From an uncultured Bacteroidales bacterium (GTDB taxonomy: Bacteria > Bacteroidota > Bacteroidia > Bacteroidales > Paludibacteraceae), in the NCBI GenBank assembly GCA_902779705.1, contig CACZCR010000004.1, forward strand, positions 13,776-77,775: a stretch of DNA of 64,000 nt, in the 5' to 3' direction. The translations under genes were made by a program, and so were the position numbers. The notes under the pieces are model-generated. The model saw only the letters and a list, made by a program, of their open reading frames with translations. It was not told the origin of the DNA and did no database searches. Numbering within the stretch: the stretch's first letter is position 1; each line of letters opens with the position of its first letter. Shown here in pieces: positions 1-7,331 of the stretch.

Positions 1-97
1 ACTCTCCGGTACGCTTGTTATAGTAATGACTGATCGCATAGAGCGTGCCTACCACGGCCTTGTCCTGAGCTTGTTCTCTGATTAACTTGTAGTACAT
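1..97 (-). CDS. HU-like DNA-binding protein, N-terminal fragment (runs off the left edge)
   Basis: Only the first 32 codons are present, beginning with ATG at 97-95 on the minus strand (MYYKLIREQ...). The opening MYYKL, a short polar stretch, then GTLYAISHYYNKRTGE resembles the N-terminus of the divergent HU-family proteins common in Bacteroidales accessory regions. These bind DNA without sequence specificity. The rest of the gene lies outside the window, so the family call rests on the N-terminus alone. It is the last visible gene of the minus-strand accessory cluster. Confidence 0.45.
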   Translation of the reverse strand, partial: MYYKLIREQAQDKAVVGTLYAISHYYNKRTGE

Positions 98-172
98 GTG
101 CGTTCGAAATTTTTTGCAAATATGCCCACAATTTTGGAGAGTTTGTTGGTAAATTTTACCAATCGTGCGGAT

Positions 173-352
173 TTAGTGGTGTTTTTTTGCCAAAATCTTG
201 CGGATGGACTCCTCGGAGCACTCAAAATCGATGGCGAGGCGGGTGTAGAGTTCCATGACGGGCATGGTGCCATAGAGAAAAGTGGCCGCCTGTCGGATAC
301 GCTTATAGCGGGCGCGGGTGGTTGGTTTCATAGGCCTAATTGTTTTAGACAT
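173..352 (-). CDS. small basic protein, possible helix-turn-helix (59 aa)
   Basis: A 59-aa reading frame starts with ATG at 352-350 and stops with TAA at 175-173. It reads MSKTIRPMKPTTRARYKRIR, then an aliphatic/aromatic helix, then DFECSEESIRKILAKKHH. The basic N-terminus and a two-helix pattern ending in a recognition-like SEESIRKIL helix suggest a small DNA-binding protein, but I recognise no named family. It overlaps the end of the preceding 54-aa gene by 25 bases in another frame, a compact arrangement typical of phage or integrative-element gene clusters. Function is unknown. Confidence 0.5.
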   Translation of the reverse strand: MSKTIRPMKPTTRARYKRIRQAATFLYGTMPVMELYTRLAIDFECSEESIRKILAKKHH

Positions 353-492
353 TGTTCAAATAATGCTCGGTTAGACACATAGGCGTTGTAACTCCCGTCA
401 GGCAGTTTTTGACACATTGTGATACCGATTTTCTTGAGATCCTCGTGCACCCTCTTAGGGTCCGTGTGAGGTTTTAAAATGATTTTTGCCAT
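328..492 (-). CDS. hypothetical small protein (54 aa)
   Basis: The frame starts with ATG at 492-490 and ends with TGA at 330-328. The product begins MAKIILKPHTDPKRVHEDLK and contains ITMCQKLPDGSYNAYVSNRA, a small alpha/beta-looking sequence. It overlaps the next gene by 25 bases. Support comes from the tight overlap, the intact frame and its place in a same-strand run of accessory genes. No family is recognised and a chance frame cannot be excluded. Confidence 0.4.
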   Translation of the reverse strand: MAKIILKPHTDPKRVHEDLKKIGITMCQKLPDGSYNAYVSNRALFEQCLKQLGL

Positions 493-581
493 AGGATAAA
501 CATACGATGTAATACCGATATAATACCGTTAGGGTCGCGGGGGTAGCCGCGAAGAGAGGACAGCCATGTGAAGGGACACTT

Positions 582-674
582 GCCGGATAATATCCGGCGT
601 AATGGACAACGTAGGGATGTCCGGATGATATCCGGACGGAATGGACAACGTGAAATGCGCACATGGATGTGCGC
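582..674. repeat. three tandem hairpins with repeated spacers
   Basis: Three near-perfect inverted repeats stand in a row. At 582-598 GCCGGATA and TATCCGGC face each other across one base. At 619-637 GTCCGGAT and ATCCGGAC are separated by GAT. At 657-674 GCGCACAT and ATGTGCGC are separated by GG. The spacers on both sides of the middle hairpin contain the same string, AATGGACAACGT (601-612 and 640-651). The array lies downstream of the 109-aa gene and upstream of the 54-aa gene on the minus strand. No T-tract follows, so simple terminators are unlikely. Operators, RNA-processing sites or a replication/transfer site are possible. Confidence 0.6.
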
Positions 675-684
675 GGCATAGACG

Positions 685-1014
685 CTATTTCTTCTCATAG
701 TAGACATTGCCGTGTTGGGGTTTGACCATTTTCCAGCCGTCCTGCTCCTCCGTCGTCCCGTACCGCGCATAGTAGTCGCGGTAGGTAAGGGTTAGCGGAA
801 GGCGTTTCTTTGGTGCATTATCGCGAATGGCTAAGACCGGATTGTAGTGCACAAATCCGCCCTTTTGCAGTTTGTCGCGGATAGCACGGTAGATATGCCG
901 CTGTTCTTCCAGCGTGTAGGTGTTCCATAGTTGTTCACACTCCGCCTTGTAATAGTCAGCAACGCTACCGTGCTTCTCTAACAATGACCAAATATGTTTA
1001 AAGGTCGACTCCAT
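685..1014 (-). CDS. conserved Bacteroidales accessory-region protein (109 aa)
   Basis: The gene runs from ATG at 1014 to its stop at 685. The product has an N-terminal helical half (FKHIWSLLEKHG, ECEQLWNTYTLEEQRHIYRA), a central KGGFVHYNPVLAIRDN segment and a C-terminal YYARYGTTEEQDGWKMV. This pattern (ECxxLW, FVxxNPxxAI, GTxExxDGWK) is one I associate with hypothetical proteins beside replication and HNH genes in Bacteroidales mobile elements. That association is from memory, not from a search. There is no signal peptide or membrane segment. It is probably co-transcribed with the WYL_2 and HNH genes upstream. Biochemical role unknown. Confidence 0.65.
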   Translation of the reverse strand: MESTFKHIWSLLEKHGSVADYYKAECEQLWNTYTLEEQRHIYRAIRDKLQKGGFVHYNPVLAIRDNAPKKRLPLTLTYRDYYARYGTTEEQDGWKMVKPQHGNVYYEKK

Positions 1015-1124
1015 AAAAGGTTCTTCTTCTCATATATACTATGCAGGTATAAGAAGAAACTTTCTTTTTTAATTCTTTTTTGCTTCTTTTTTCTTATTAC
1101 CTTTCTTTTCGGGGTTTACTACTC

Positions 1125-1514
1125 TTACTCGAGGGCTATCCATCCGATGTAGTTGATCACTTTGAAGCTGCGCCAGGCTTGGCGGTCGAGGTCGTAGTAA
1201 CGAAAGACTTCGTAGTTGTCGTCCTGCACTCGCGGGCCGGTCGGGATGTTCTCAGTTGGAATGAGGTCAAAGCAGAGGGTGCCTCTGGCCTCGCGGATGT
1301 CGCCGTTGTCTTTGACGTAAGAGAAGCGGACGACACTGACTCGCATTGCGTTGCGTAGATGCTCGAGGTCCCAAGCGTCGAGCAAGGCGGATGAGCGACG
1401 TTGGTTGAGGGTGAGCGTCGGACCGCTGGTGATGATGGTCCGTACGGACAGCTCACGCTGTAGGATATTAGCCACCGACATGACGCGGCGTTGCTGATAA
1501 AATAAATTTTTCAT
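1125..1514 (-). CDS. WYL_2 (DUF2693), Sm-like SH3 beta-barrel protein
   Basis: The 129-aa product has a variable N-terminal third and then a compact beta-rich domain. That domain reads VRFSYVKDNGDIREARGTL, FDLIPTE, DNYEVFRYYDLDRQAWRSFK. The features G-x-IREA-x-GTL, DLIP and YYDLD-x-x-x-WRSF are characteristic of the WYL_2/DUF2693 family. That family is small, of SH3 beta-barrel fold, and common in Bacteroidetes phages and conjugative elements; its function is unknown and nucleic-acid binding is only inferred from the fold. It starts five bases after the HNH gene ends, so the two form an operon. A second in-frame ATG at 1481 could be used instead. Confidence 0.75.
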   Translation of the reverse strand: MKNLFYQQRRVMSVANILQRELSVRTIITSGPTLTLNQRRSSALLDAWDLEHLRNAMRVSVVRFSYVKDNGDIREARGTLCFDLIPTENIPTGPRVQDDNYEVFRYYDLDRQAWRSFKVINYIGWIALE

Positions 1515-1519
1515 AATGC

Positions 1520-2119
1520 TTAGTGTTCTAAAAATTCAACATGTTTTTCGATTTCTTCGTTCATCATAGCTTCGACATCGACTTTGTGGAAGTGCTTGGC
1601 GCGTATGGCTTCCAGTTCGGCTTGGAACTGCTCGTCGGAGAGGGTGCGTGGGTCTTGGAGTTCGCGCAGACGCTCATAGGTGAAGCAGTGGAGGTCGCCA
1701 TCCGGGACGACCGACTCCAAGGCTTTGCGACGATTATCCGCTTTGCGGTGTTCGGAAAAGGAGAGCCAGCAAAGGAGGTTATCCGGTCGGTAGTCGAGCG
1801 GGTTGTTGATAAGATGATGACATTGGCCGAAATAAGGTTTACCTTTACTGTCGATGAAAGTCGGGCGTTCGCCGTAGAAGGTCTCGCCCATTATGACGTG
1901 GCATCTCTTATTTTCGAATTGCCTCATGGTGGGAGCGATATACCCTCTTCCTTTTTGTTTAGCGCGCATAGCAGGGCCATACGAGTGCATTAATTTTTGT
2001 CCTCGGTCACCGAGAAAATAGGCGCATCCTTCGCGTGCCCAGAGTCTGAGCCGAGGATGTCTTTTACAGCCGATTAGGTTGGCTGGAAGTTGATTAGAAA
2101 TAGATGTGTTCATATGCAT
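1520..2119 (-). CDS. HNH endonuclease
   Basis: The C-terminal half carries a clear HNH core: CHHLINNPLDYRPDNLLCWL followed by EHRKADNRRKAL. CHH supplies the metal-binding His, the N-x-x-DYRPDNL segment the central Asn, and the EHR region the last His. Such proteins cleave or nick DNA and are frequent in phages and as homing nucleases. The frame is open back to 2155, but there it begins with TTG, so I take ATG at 2119 (199 aa); a further ATG lies at 2113. Basic residues around 20-60 (KRHPRLRLW, AMRAKQKGRGY) may bind DNA. It is the first gene of a tight pair with the WYL_2 protein. Confidence 0.75.
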   Translation of the reverse strand: MHMNTSISNQLPANLIGCKRHPRLRLWAREGCAYFLGDRGQKLMHSYGPAMRAKQKGRGYIAPTMRQFENKRCHVIMGETFYGERPTFIDSKGKPYFGQCHHLINNPLDYRPDNLLCWLSFSEHRKADNRRKALESVVPDGDLHCFTYERLRELQDPRTLSDEQFQAELEAIRAKHFHKVDVEAMMNEEIEKHVEFLEH

Positions 2120-2209
2120 CGGATCTTTATGAGTGGCGACGTTGCCGACTCTCAAATCCGGTGCAAAGTTCAGGAAAAAAAATGACTCCCGATGTCTCGG
2201 AAGCCAATA

Positions 2210-2291
2210 ATCAAATGAGAATCAAATGAATATCAAATGGTTTGATTTTTCAGTCAAATAGAAATCAAATGATTTGATAAAAAATCAAATG
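2210..2291. repeat. irregular tandem repeats of ATCAAATG
   Basis: Six copies of A(T)TCAAATG(A) or GTCAAAT, spaced 8-20 bases apart, fill the gap between the coiled-coil gene and the HNH gene. Some are arranged as inverted copies (CAAATGGTTTG, CAAATGATTTG). This is one of the short-repeat families of this genome. The array may also hold the promoter of the HNH gene, but no clean TTTG/TAnnTTTG pair is visible. Confidence 0.65.
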
Positions 2292-2298
2292 GAAAATA

Positions 2299-3240
2299 TC
2301 AAAAATATGCCGCAAAATTCGGGTATTCATACGCACGCATTTCGGGGTAATGGGCACGCAAATTATCGAAGATCTGACGTTTGGAATGTCCCATAAAATT
2401 AAGAATACCTTGTGCTTGATAGCGTTTGAGAAAGGCTGCAAAATCGGTAGCGGTGCCTTTTGAGGCATTGCCTGTCATCATCTCAAACTCATCGAGAGTA
2501 TAGATACCCTGTTCTTGGAGTTTCTCGCGGCAGATATAGATGCAGTATTCTTTAGGAGCAGGCTTTTCTTGTTGGGCAGTATGGGGAGCCTCGGCAGATG
2601 ACGAAGAAGGCTGACTGAATCCGTAATAATTATTGATCGTACCGTAGTTAACGTTTTGCGTAGCGATATTGATTTGCTGGTATTTTTCTTCCATAGTAGT
2701 GAGTGTATATTTGAGTTGAGTATTTTCGGATGTCAGTAGGTTGACTTGTGTTTGTAGTTGCTGATTTTGCTCGACGAGTGCCGGTATATCGGTCAGGAAG
2801 TCCTCCATGGAGAAGCGTCGTTCGGCCGAGCGTAGGAAGCGGTCGTAGAGGGTGACGCCTTCTTCGAAGTCGGGGTCGCGGTTTTCGAGGATGACACTGC
2901 GACATTGGCGTGCCCGGAAGCCTTCGGTGCGAAGGAGCATAGCGGCAAGCACGATCATGATGACCTTGGCCAGCTGACGGTCTCGGCCGACGGACATAGC
3001 GGCGAGAGCTTCGTATTCGAGTTGGTCACCGGCGCAGTCGTTGGAGAACATGTATGCCGCGATATAGTGGGCGGCGTTCATCACGCGCACTATGGGGATA
3101 GAGATTTGGACACCGTTGTTGTCAAAATGGGTCTGCATCGAGTATAGCCCATCGATGAGTATCTCATCGGTGGGGAAGTCTCGGCAGAGTTCGTATTCGG
3201 TAGCTCTGTCTCTATAATATGGATAGTGCGAGAGCAGCAA
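2299..3240 (-). CDS. unknown coiled-coil protein of the accessory cluster
   Basis: No family is recognised. The N-terminal part is helical (YYRDRATEYELC, VRVMNAAHYIAAYMFS, LAKVIMIVLAAMLL). A central coiled coil follows (VEQNQQLQTQVNLLTSEN, TLTTMEEKYQQ), then a Ser/Pro-rich linker, and a C-terminal globular part with CIYICREKLQEQGIYTLDEF and IFDNLRAHY. The frame stays open to 3279, but those upstream codons begin inside the -7 box of a strong promoter (3277-3284), so they cannot all be translated. I place the start at TTG 3240 (about 313 aa); the first in-frame ATG is much later, near 3138. There is no signal peptide; a cytoplasmic regulator or element-specific protein is possible. Confidence 0.6.
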   Translation of the reverse strand: MLLSHYPYYRDRATEYELCRDFPTDEILIDGLYSMQTHFDNNGVQISIPIVRVMNAAHYIAAYMFSNDCAGDQLEYEALAAMSVGRDRQLAKVIMIVLAAMLLRTEGFRARQCRSVILENRDPDFEEGVTLYDRFLRSAERRFSMEDFLTDIPALVEQNQQLQTQVNLLTSENTQLKYTLTTMEEKYQQINIATQNVNYGTINNYYGFSQPSSSSAEAPHTAQQEKPAPKEYCIYICREKLQEQGIYTLDEFEMMTGNASKGTATDFAAFLKRYQAQGILNFMGHSKRQIFDNLRAHYPEMRAYEYPNFAAYF

Positions 3241-3276
3241 AGTGTTTGTCTTATCCGTTTTAGTGGAAAAGGACTG

Positions 3277-3308
3277 CAAAGGTACTGAAAAAAAACGAGA
3301 TTAGCAAA
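3277..3308 (-). promoter_or_regulatory. Bacteroidetes promoter for the 2299-3240 gene
   Basis: On the minus strand TTTG (3308-3305) and TACCTTTG (3284-3277) are separated by exactly 20 bases, matching the group's housekeeping promoter. It is back to back with the fbp promoter. Confidence 0.8.
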
Positions 3309-3313
3309 TAAAA

Positions 3314-3345
3314 TTTGCATATGTCACTTTTTTTTTGTACCTTTG
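3314..3345 (+). promoter_or_regulatory. Bacteroidetes promoter for fbp
   Basis: TTTG at 3314-3317 and TACCTTTG at 3338-3345 are 20 bases apart. The leader to the fbp ATG is about 70 nt and contains the hairpin and direct repeats at 3345-3403. Confidence 0.85.
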
Positions 3346-3403
3346 TGCCTGATTTTGAGTAATTGCGTCCGGAGGCTCTCCGGTTGTGCCCGATTTTGAG
3401 TAA
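3345..3403 (+). promoter_or_regulatory. fbp leader: direct repeats flanking a hairpin
   Basis: Two 18-bp direct repeats, GTGCCTGATTTTGAGTAA (3345-3362) and a copy with one difference (3386-3403), flank TCCGGAGGCTCTCCGGTT (3368-3385). The inner sequence folds as CCGGAG/CTCCGG with a GCT loop. The same 18 bases occur at 44142-44159 in the leader of the DUF4234 gene. No T-tract follows, so it is not a standard terminator. Confidence 0.6.
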
Positions 3404-3421
3404 AATTGATACGAATACATT

Positions 3422-5395
3422 ATGGCTCAGTTTAGTGACCAATATCTGCGGCTGTTGGCGGAGAAGTTTCCCGACCACAGCGCTGTGACCACCGAGATCA
3501 TCAATCTCAGCGCTATCCTCAGTCTGCCCAAAGGGACCGAACATTTTGTGAGTGACCTGCACGGCGAGTCGAGTGCGTTCATACACATGATAAAGAACGC
3601 CTCCGGCGTGGTGCGCCGCAAGGTGGATGACCTATACGGCGAGCTGAGCGAGACCGAGAAGCGTGCGCTATGTGCGCTCATATACTATCCGGACGAGCGT
3701 ATAGAGTTGGTCAAGCGCCAGTACGAAGGCGAGACGGTGGAGGGACTGAACGAGGGCTTCGCTTATGCGACGATAGAGGACTGGTATCGCCATCGGTTGC
3801 ACCAAGAGGTGGCCGTGGCACGTGCGGTGACGGTCAAGTACAGCCGCTCGAAAGTGCGCAAGCTGCTGCCCAAAGAGTATAGCTATATCATCGAGGAGCT
3901 GTTGCACGAGTCGAGCCTGGAGCAGAAAGACCGCAACACGTACTATAACGCGATCATCGATGCGATCATCGAGACGCACGCTGCCGAGCAGCTGCTGATA
4001 GCGATATCGTATCTGATCCACTGTCTGACGATCGACACGCTGCATGTGGTGGGCGATATATACGACCGCGGATCGGGTGCGTCGAAGATCATGGATGTGC
4101 TGTCAACGGTGCGCGACTATGACATACAGTGGGGTAACCACGACATCGAGTGGATGGGTGCGATGATGGGCAACCTGGCGCTGATAGCTACGGTGCTGCG
4201 TGTGTCGATACGGTACGCCAACATCGAGACGCTGGAGGAAGGGTACGGTATCAACCTGCTGCCGCTCGCCAACTTCGCCATGGAGACCTATGGCGATGAC
4301 CCCTGTACGATCTGGCAGACGCGCGATTTTGAGAACAACCCCCGACTGACCCGCTCGGCCCAGCTGATGGCCAAGATGCACAAGGCGATATCCATCATCC
4401 AGTTTAAGCTGGAAGGACAAACCGTCCTCCGTCATCCCGAATGGCATATGGACCACAGAGCGGTGCTCGACAAGATCGATTATGAAGGTGGAAAGTGGAA
4501 AGTGGAAGGCATAACGTACGACCTGCTCGACACCAATCTGCCGACGATCGATCCGAAGGACCCGTATGCGTTGAGCCAAGAGGAACAGGACCTGATGAAC
4601 CAGTTGGCGAGGTCGTTCCGTAAGTCGGAGAAGATGCAGAAACATCTGCGGATGCTGTATAAGCACGGCTCGCTGCACTTGGTGCGCAACGGTTTTCTGC
4701 TGTACCACGCAGCTATACCGCTGAACGAGGACGGTTCGTTCCGCGAGGTGGAGGTGTGCGGCGAACGATGCAAAGGACGTAGGCTGATGGAGCGCATCGA
4801 CGAGGTGGTGCGCGAGGCATACTACGGCACGGGCGAGGCGCAGCAGAACGCGTTGGACTATATGCTGTATCTATGGGAAGGCGAGAACTCGCCGCTGTAT
4901 GACAAGGACAAGATGACGACGTTTGAACGCTACTTCATAGCCGACAAGAGCACGTGGGAGGAGAAGAAAGGAGCGTACTATGAGTTGGCCAACCGGCGCG
5001 AGGTGTGCGAGAACATACTGCGTGAGTTCGGCTTGTCGCCCAAGACAGGACGTATCATCAACGGTCATATACCGGTGCGTACGATCAAGGGCGAGACGCC
5101 TATTCGTGCGGAAGGACGAAGGTTTGTGATAGACGGCGGATTCAGCAAGCCGTATCAGGAGAAGACCGGTATAGCGGGGTATACGCTGATCTACAACAGC
5201 CACGGCATCCAGCTGGTGGAGCACGAGTCGTTTGAGTCGCGTGAGCAGGCGGTGTTGTCGGGTAGTGATATCCACAGTCGGGCTATGTTGGAGGACTTTA
5301 GCCAGCAGCGAATGCGGGTGCGTGACACGGACCGCGGCAAGGAGCTGCAGGAGCGTGTGGAGGCCTTGCGACAGTTGTTGCAAAAATGGAGCTAA
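3422..5395 (+). CDS. fbp: fructose-1,6-bisphosphatase, class 3
   Basis: This 657-aa protein is the class-3 (FBPase_2) gluconeogenic phosphatase converting fructose 1,6-bisphosphate to fructose 6-phosphate in the cytoplasm. The metallophosphoesterase motifs are present: SDLHGE at about 44-49, GDIYDRG at about 211-217, GNHDIEW near 238-244, and INGHIPV near 546. The length matches family members in Bacteroidota. It has its own promoter, with a leader hairpin shared with one other gene in the window. Around 4487-4509 the coding sequence contains three copies of GTGGAAA in frame, encoding GGKWKVEG. This resembles the in-frame short repeats found in other genes here. No downstream gene is close enough to suggest an operon. 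Confidence 0.95.
   Translation: MAQFSDQYLRLLAEKFPDHSAVTTEIINLSAILSLPKGTEHFVSDLHGESSAFIHMIKNASGVVRRKVDDLYGELSETEKRALCALIYYPDERIELVKRQYEGETVEGLNEGFAYATIEDWYRHRLHQEVAVARAVTVKYSRSKVRKLLPKEYSYIIEELLHESSLEQKDRNTYYNAIIDAIIETHAAEQLLIAISYLIHCLTIDTLHVVGDIYDRGSGASKIMDVLSTVRDYDIQWGNHDIEWMGAMMGNLALIATVLRVSIRYANIETLEEGYGINLLPLANFAMETYGDDPCTIWQTRDFENNPRLTRSAQLMAKMHKAISIIQFKLEGQTVLRHPEWHMDHRAVLDKIDYEGGKWKVEGITYDLLDTNLPTIDPKDPYALSQEEQDLMNQLARSFRKSEKMQKHLRMLYKHGSLHLVRNGFLLYHAAIPLNEDGSFREVEVCGERCKGRRLMERIDEVVREAYYGTGEAQQNALDYMLYLWEGENSPLYDKDKMTTFERYFIADKSTWEEKKGAYYELANRREVCENILREFGLSPKTGRIINGHIPVRTIKGETPIRAEGRRFVIDGGFSKPYQEKTGIAGYTLIYNSHGIQLVEHESFESREQAVLSGSDIHSRAMLEDFSQQRMRVRDTDRGKELQERVEALRQLLQKWS
4487..4509 (+). 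repeat. in-frame GTGGAAA repeat inside fbp
   Basis: Three 7-base copies of GTGGAAA/G in a row encode part of a loop (KWKVE). Short, but of the same kind as the longer in-gene repeats further right. Confidence 0.4.
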
Positions 5396-5437
5396 AAGCC
5401 TAAATTGGCAGGTAGGGTGAAAAAAATAGCAAAAAAA

Positions 5438-5469
5438 TTTGCATATATCAAAAAAATGTTGTAATTTTG
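5438..5469 (+). promoter_or_regulatory. Bacteroidetes promoter for the DUF177-rpmF operon
   Basis: TTTG at 5438-5441 and TAATTTTG at 5462-5469 are separated by 20 bases; the first ATG of the operon follows at 5507. Confidence 0.85.
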
Positions 5470-5506
5470 CAGCCGTTTTTGTGATTAGACGTACAGAACA
5501 GGATCT

Positions 5507-5947
5507 ATGGTAACGCGCCTACAATCGACTCAAGTGGAATTGGATGCCCTTCAGGTTGGGCAGTATGAGCTTGATTATGAGCTGGATAGTGAGTATCTGA
5601 GCAGTCAGGAGGCGACGGAGCTGTTGGGCGGTCAGGTGAAGGCCACTGCCCGAATGGACTTGCGCGAGAGAGACTTTGATCTCTATGTGGAGGTGAAAGG
5701 AGAGGTGCAAGTGGCTTGTGACCGGTGCCTGGACACGATGAGTCTGCCGGTAGATGCGTCTGACACGATAGAGCTGGAGGAGGACACGAAGACGATAGAC
5801 CTCCAATGGCTCGCCTACGAACTGATCATTGTCAACCTTCCCCTGGTGCATAGTCACCCAGAGGGTGAGTGTAACCCTGCGATGCAGGATCTTCTCCAAT
5901 CTCACCTATGTAGCACCATGCCGGAAGAGCCCGAAGACGATAGATAA
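5507..5947 (+). CDS. DUF177 (YceD-like) protein, precedes L32
   Basis: A 146-aa YceD/DUF177 protein. The family is almost always encoded directly before rpmF and is linked to 23S rRNA or large-subunit maturation, though the biochemistry is unsettled. The diagnostic CDRCL motif lies at about 71-75 in a VKGEVQVACDRCL context. Two further Cys (ECNPAM and HLCSTM) near the C-terminus could join in metal binding. The acidic central stretch (TIELEEDTK) and the pairing with rpmF fit the family. The start at 5507 follows the promoter by 38 nt. Confidence 0.9.
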   Translation: MVTRLQSTQVELDALQVGQYELDYELDSEYLSSQEATELLGGQVKATARMDLRERDFDLYVEVKGEVQVACDRCLDTMSLPVDASDTIELEEDTKTIDLQWLAYELIIVNLPLVHSHPEGECNPAMQDLLQSHLCSTMPEEPEDDR

Positions 5948-5948
5948 A

Positions 5949-5985
5949 AAATTGTAAATTGTAAATTTGTAAATAAGTAAATAAC
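5949..5985 (+). repeat. AATTGTAA-type short repeats before rpmF
   Basis: Four overlapping copies of TTGTAAA or AAGTAAA separate the DUF177 stop from the rpmF start and end at the ATG. Low-complexity A/T content makes this less certain than other arrays. Confidence 0.5.
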
Positions 5986-5986
5986 T

Positions 5987-6172
5987 ATGGCACATCCTAA
6001 AAGAAGACAATCGCACACCAGACAAGCGAAACGTCGTACCCATGACAAAGCCGTGATGCCTACGCTGGCAATCTGCCCGAACTGTGGCGCACACTACATC
6101 TATCACACTGTATGCCCGAGCTGCGGTTACTATCGTGGTAAATTGGCTATCGAGCAGGCTCAAGAGGCTTAA
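5987..6172 (+). CDS. rpmF: 50S ribosomal protein L32
   Basis: This 61-aa protein has the standard L32 start MAHPKRRQSHTRQAKRRTHD and a zinc ribbon made of CPNCG and CPSCG (four Cys, about 19 residues apart). It binds zinc and sits in the large ribosomal subunit. It is the second gene of the DUF177-rpmF operon and is followed by a terminator. The start is fixed by the conserved MAHPKR. Confidence 0.98.
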   Translation: MAHPKRRQSHTRQAKRRTHDKAVMPTLAICPNCGAHYIYHTVCPSCGYYRGKLAIEQAQEA

Positions 6173-6206
6173 GACGGGTAAACTAACTGATTGATTACAC
6201 GTATGG

Positions 6207-6248
6207 TATAGGCTTCGTCTCCTGCGTAGGGACGAGCCTATCTTTTTT
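6207..6248 (+). terminator. intrinsic terminator after rpmF
   Basis: ATAGGCTTCGTC pairs with GACGAGCCTAT (one bulged T), with an inner CCT/AGG, followed by TCTTTTTT. It separates the rpmF operon from the pseudouridine synthase gene. Confidence 0.75.
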
Positions 6249-6287
6249 GAAATTTAAGCCCGTGAGGGTGAAACAACAATTATTCTT

Positions 6288-7331
6288 ATGTACGACAACA
6301 AAACACCCCGTCGACCGGCGGGATTCAGTTCCGAGTCATCCGAACATCGTAGACCGCGTTTCAACGCGTCAGACCGTCCTCGCTTCAATCCTAACGAGCG
6401 CTACAACGACCGCCCACGTAATGGCGAGTTCCGTCCCCGCACTGAGGATGGCGAACAGCGTCGCCCACGCACGCGTATCGGAGGCGAGCGCCCGCGTTTT
6501 GATAATAAGGTGAACGGAGGCGAGCACCAGCGATTTGATAATAAGGTGAAGCGCAACAGCGGCCTGTATTCGGAACGCAAACGTCAAGTTTATCAAGAGA
6601 AATACGAAGATCCCACCAAGCCTATTCGTCTGAACAAGTATCTGGCTAATGCCGGTGTATGCTCGCGTCGCGAGGCAGACGATTTTATCCTGGCAGGTGT
6701 GATATCGGTGAATGGTGAGATAGTGGACTCGCTCGGCGCCAAAGTGCTGCCGACGGACAAGGTGATGTTCCACAATCAGCCCGTTCGTCGTGAACGCAAA
6801 GTATATATCCTGCTCAACAAACCCAAGAACACCGTGACCACGACCGACGACCCTCAAGAGCGTAAGACTGTGATCGATATCGTGCGCAACGCCTGCGCCG
6901 AGCGTATCTATCCGGTAGGCCGTCTGGACCGTAACACGACGGGTGTGCTGCTGTTGACCAACGATGGTGATTTGGCAGCACGACTGACCCATCCTAAGTT
7001 CGGCAAGAAGAAGATCTATGCCGCTACGCTCGACCATGATCTGGACGAGGTGGATGAGGCTATACTGCGCAACGGCGTGGTGCTCGACGACGAGCGCATC
7101 GTGCCCGACGCGTTGGAGTTCCCCAAGGATGATCGCCGCCATATAGGCCTGGAGATCCACTCGGGACAGAACCGCGTGGTACGCCGCATGTTTGAGAAAG
7201 TGGGATACAAAGTGGTGAACCTGGATCGCGTGAGCTTCTGTGGCTTGACCAAGAAGAAAGTGGCACGCGGCAAATATCGTTTCCTCACCCCTAAAGAGGT
7301 GGCAATGCTCCAAATGGGCGCTTTTGAATGA
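6288..7331 (+). CDS. rluB: 23S/16S rRNA pseudouridine synthase, RsuA/RluB family
   Basis: A 347-aa pseudouridine synthase that isomerises uridine in rRNA. An Arg/Pro/Asn-rich disordered N-terminus of about 100 residues (RPRFNPNERYNDRPRNGEF) precedes an S4 RNA-binding domain (IRLNKYLANAGVCSRREADD). The catalytic domain has the active-site Asp in VGRLDRNTTGVLLLTNDG and the C-terminal GQNRVVRRMFEKVGY. RluB is the best match, but RsuA and RluE/F relatives share these motifs, so the target uridine is uncertain. Such basic N-terminal extensions are common in Bacteroidota members. The next gene starts inside its stop codon (ATGA overlap). Confidence 0.9.
   Translation: MYDNKTPRRPAGFSSESSEHRRPRFNASDRPRFNPNERYNDRPRNGEFRPRTEDGEQRRPRTRIGGERPRFDNKVNGGEHQRFDNKVKRNSGLYSERKRQVYQEKYEDPTKPIRLNKYLANAGVCSRREADDFILAGVISVNGEIVDSLGAKVLPTDKVMFHNQPVRRERKVYILLNKPKNTVTTTDDPQERKTVIDIVRNACAERIYPVGRLDRNTTGVLLLTNDGDLAARLTHPKFGKKKIYAATLDHDLDEVDEAILRNGVVLDDERIVPDALEFPKDDRRHIGLEIHSGQNRVVRRMFEKVGYKVVNLDRVSFCGLTKKKVARGKYRFLTPKEVAMLQMGAFE

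Noticed and set aside
455-679. 74-codon frame through the triple-hairpin array.
   Set aside because: It spans the palindromes and has no protein-like composition; the hairpins explain the sequence better.
6369-7313. 314-codon open frame opposite rluB.
   Set aside because: Shadow frame; the forward frame has S4 and pseudouridine synthase motifs.
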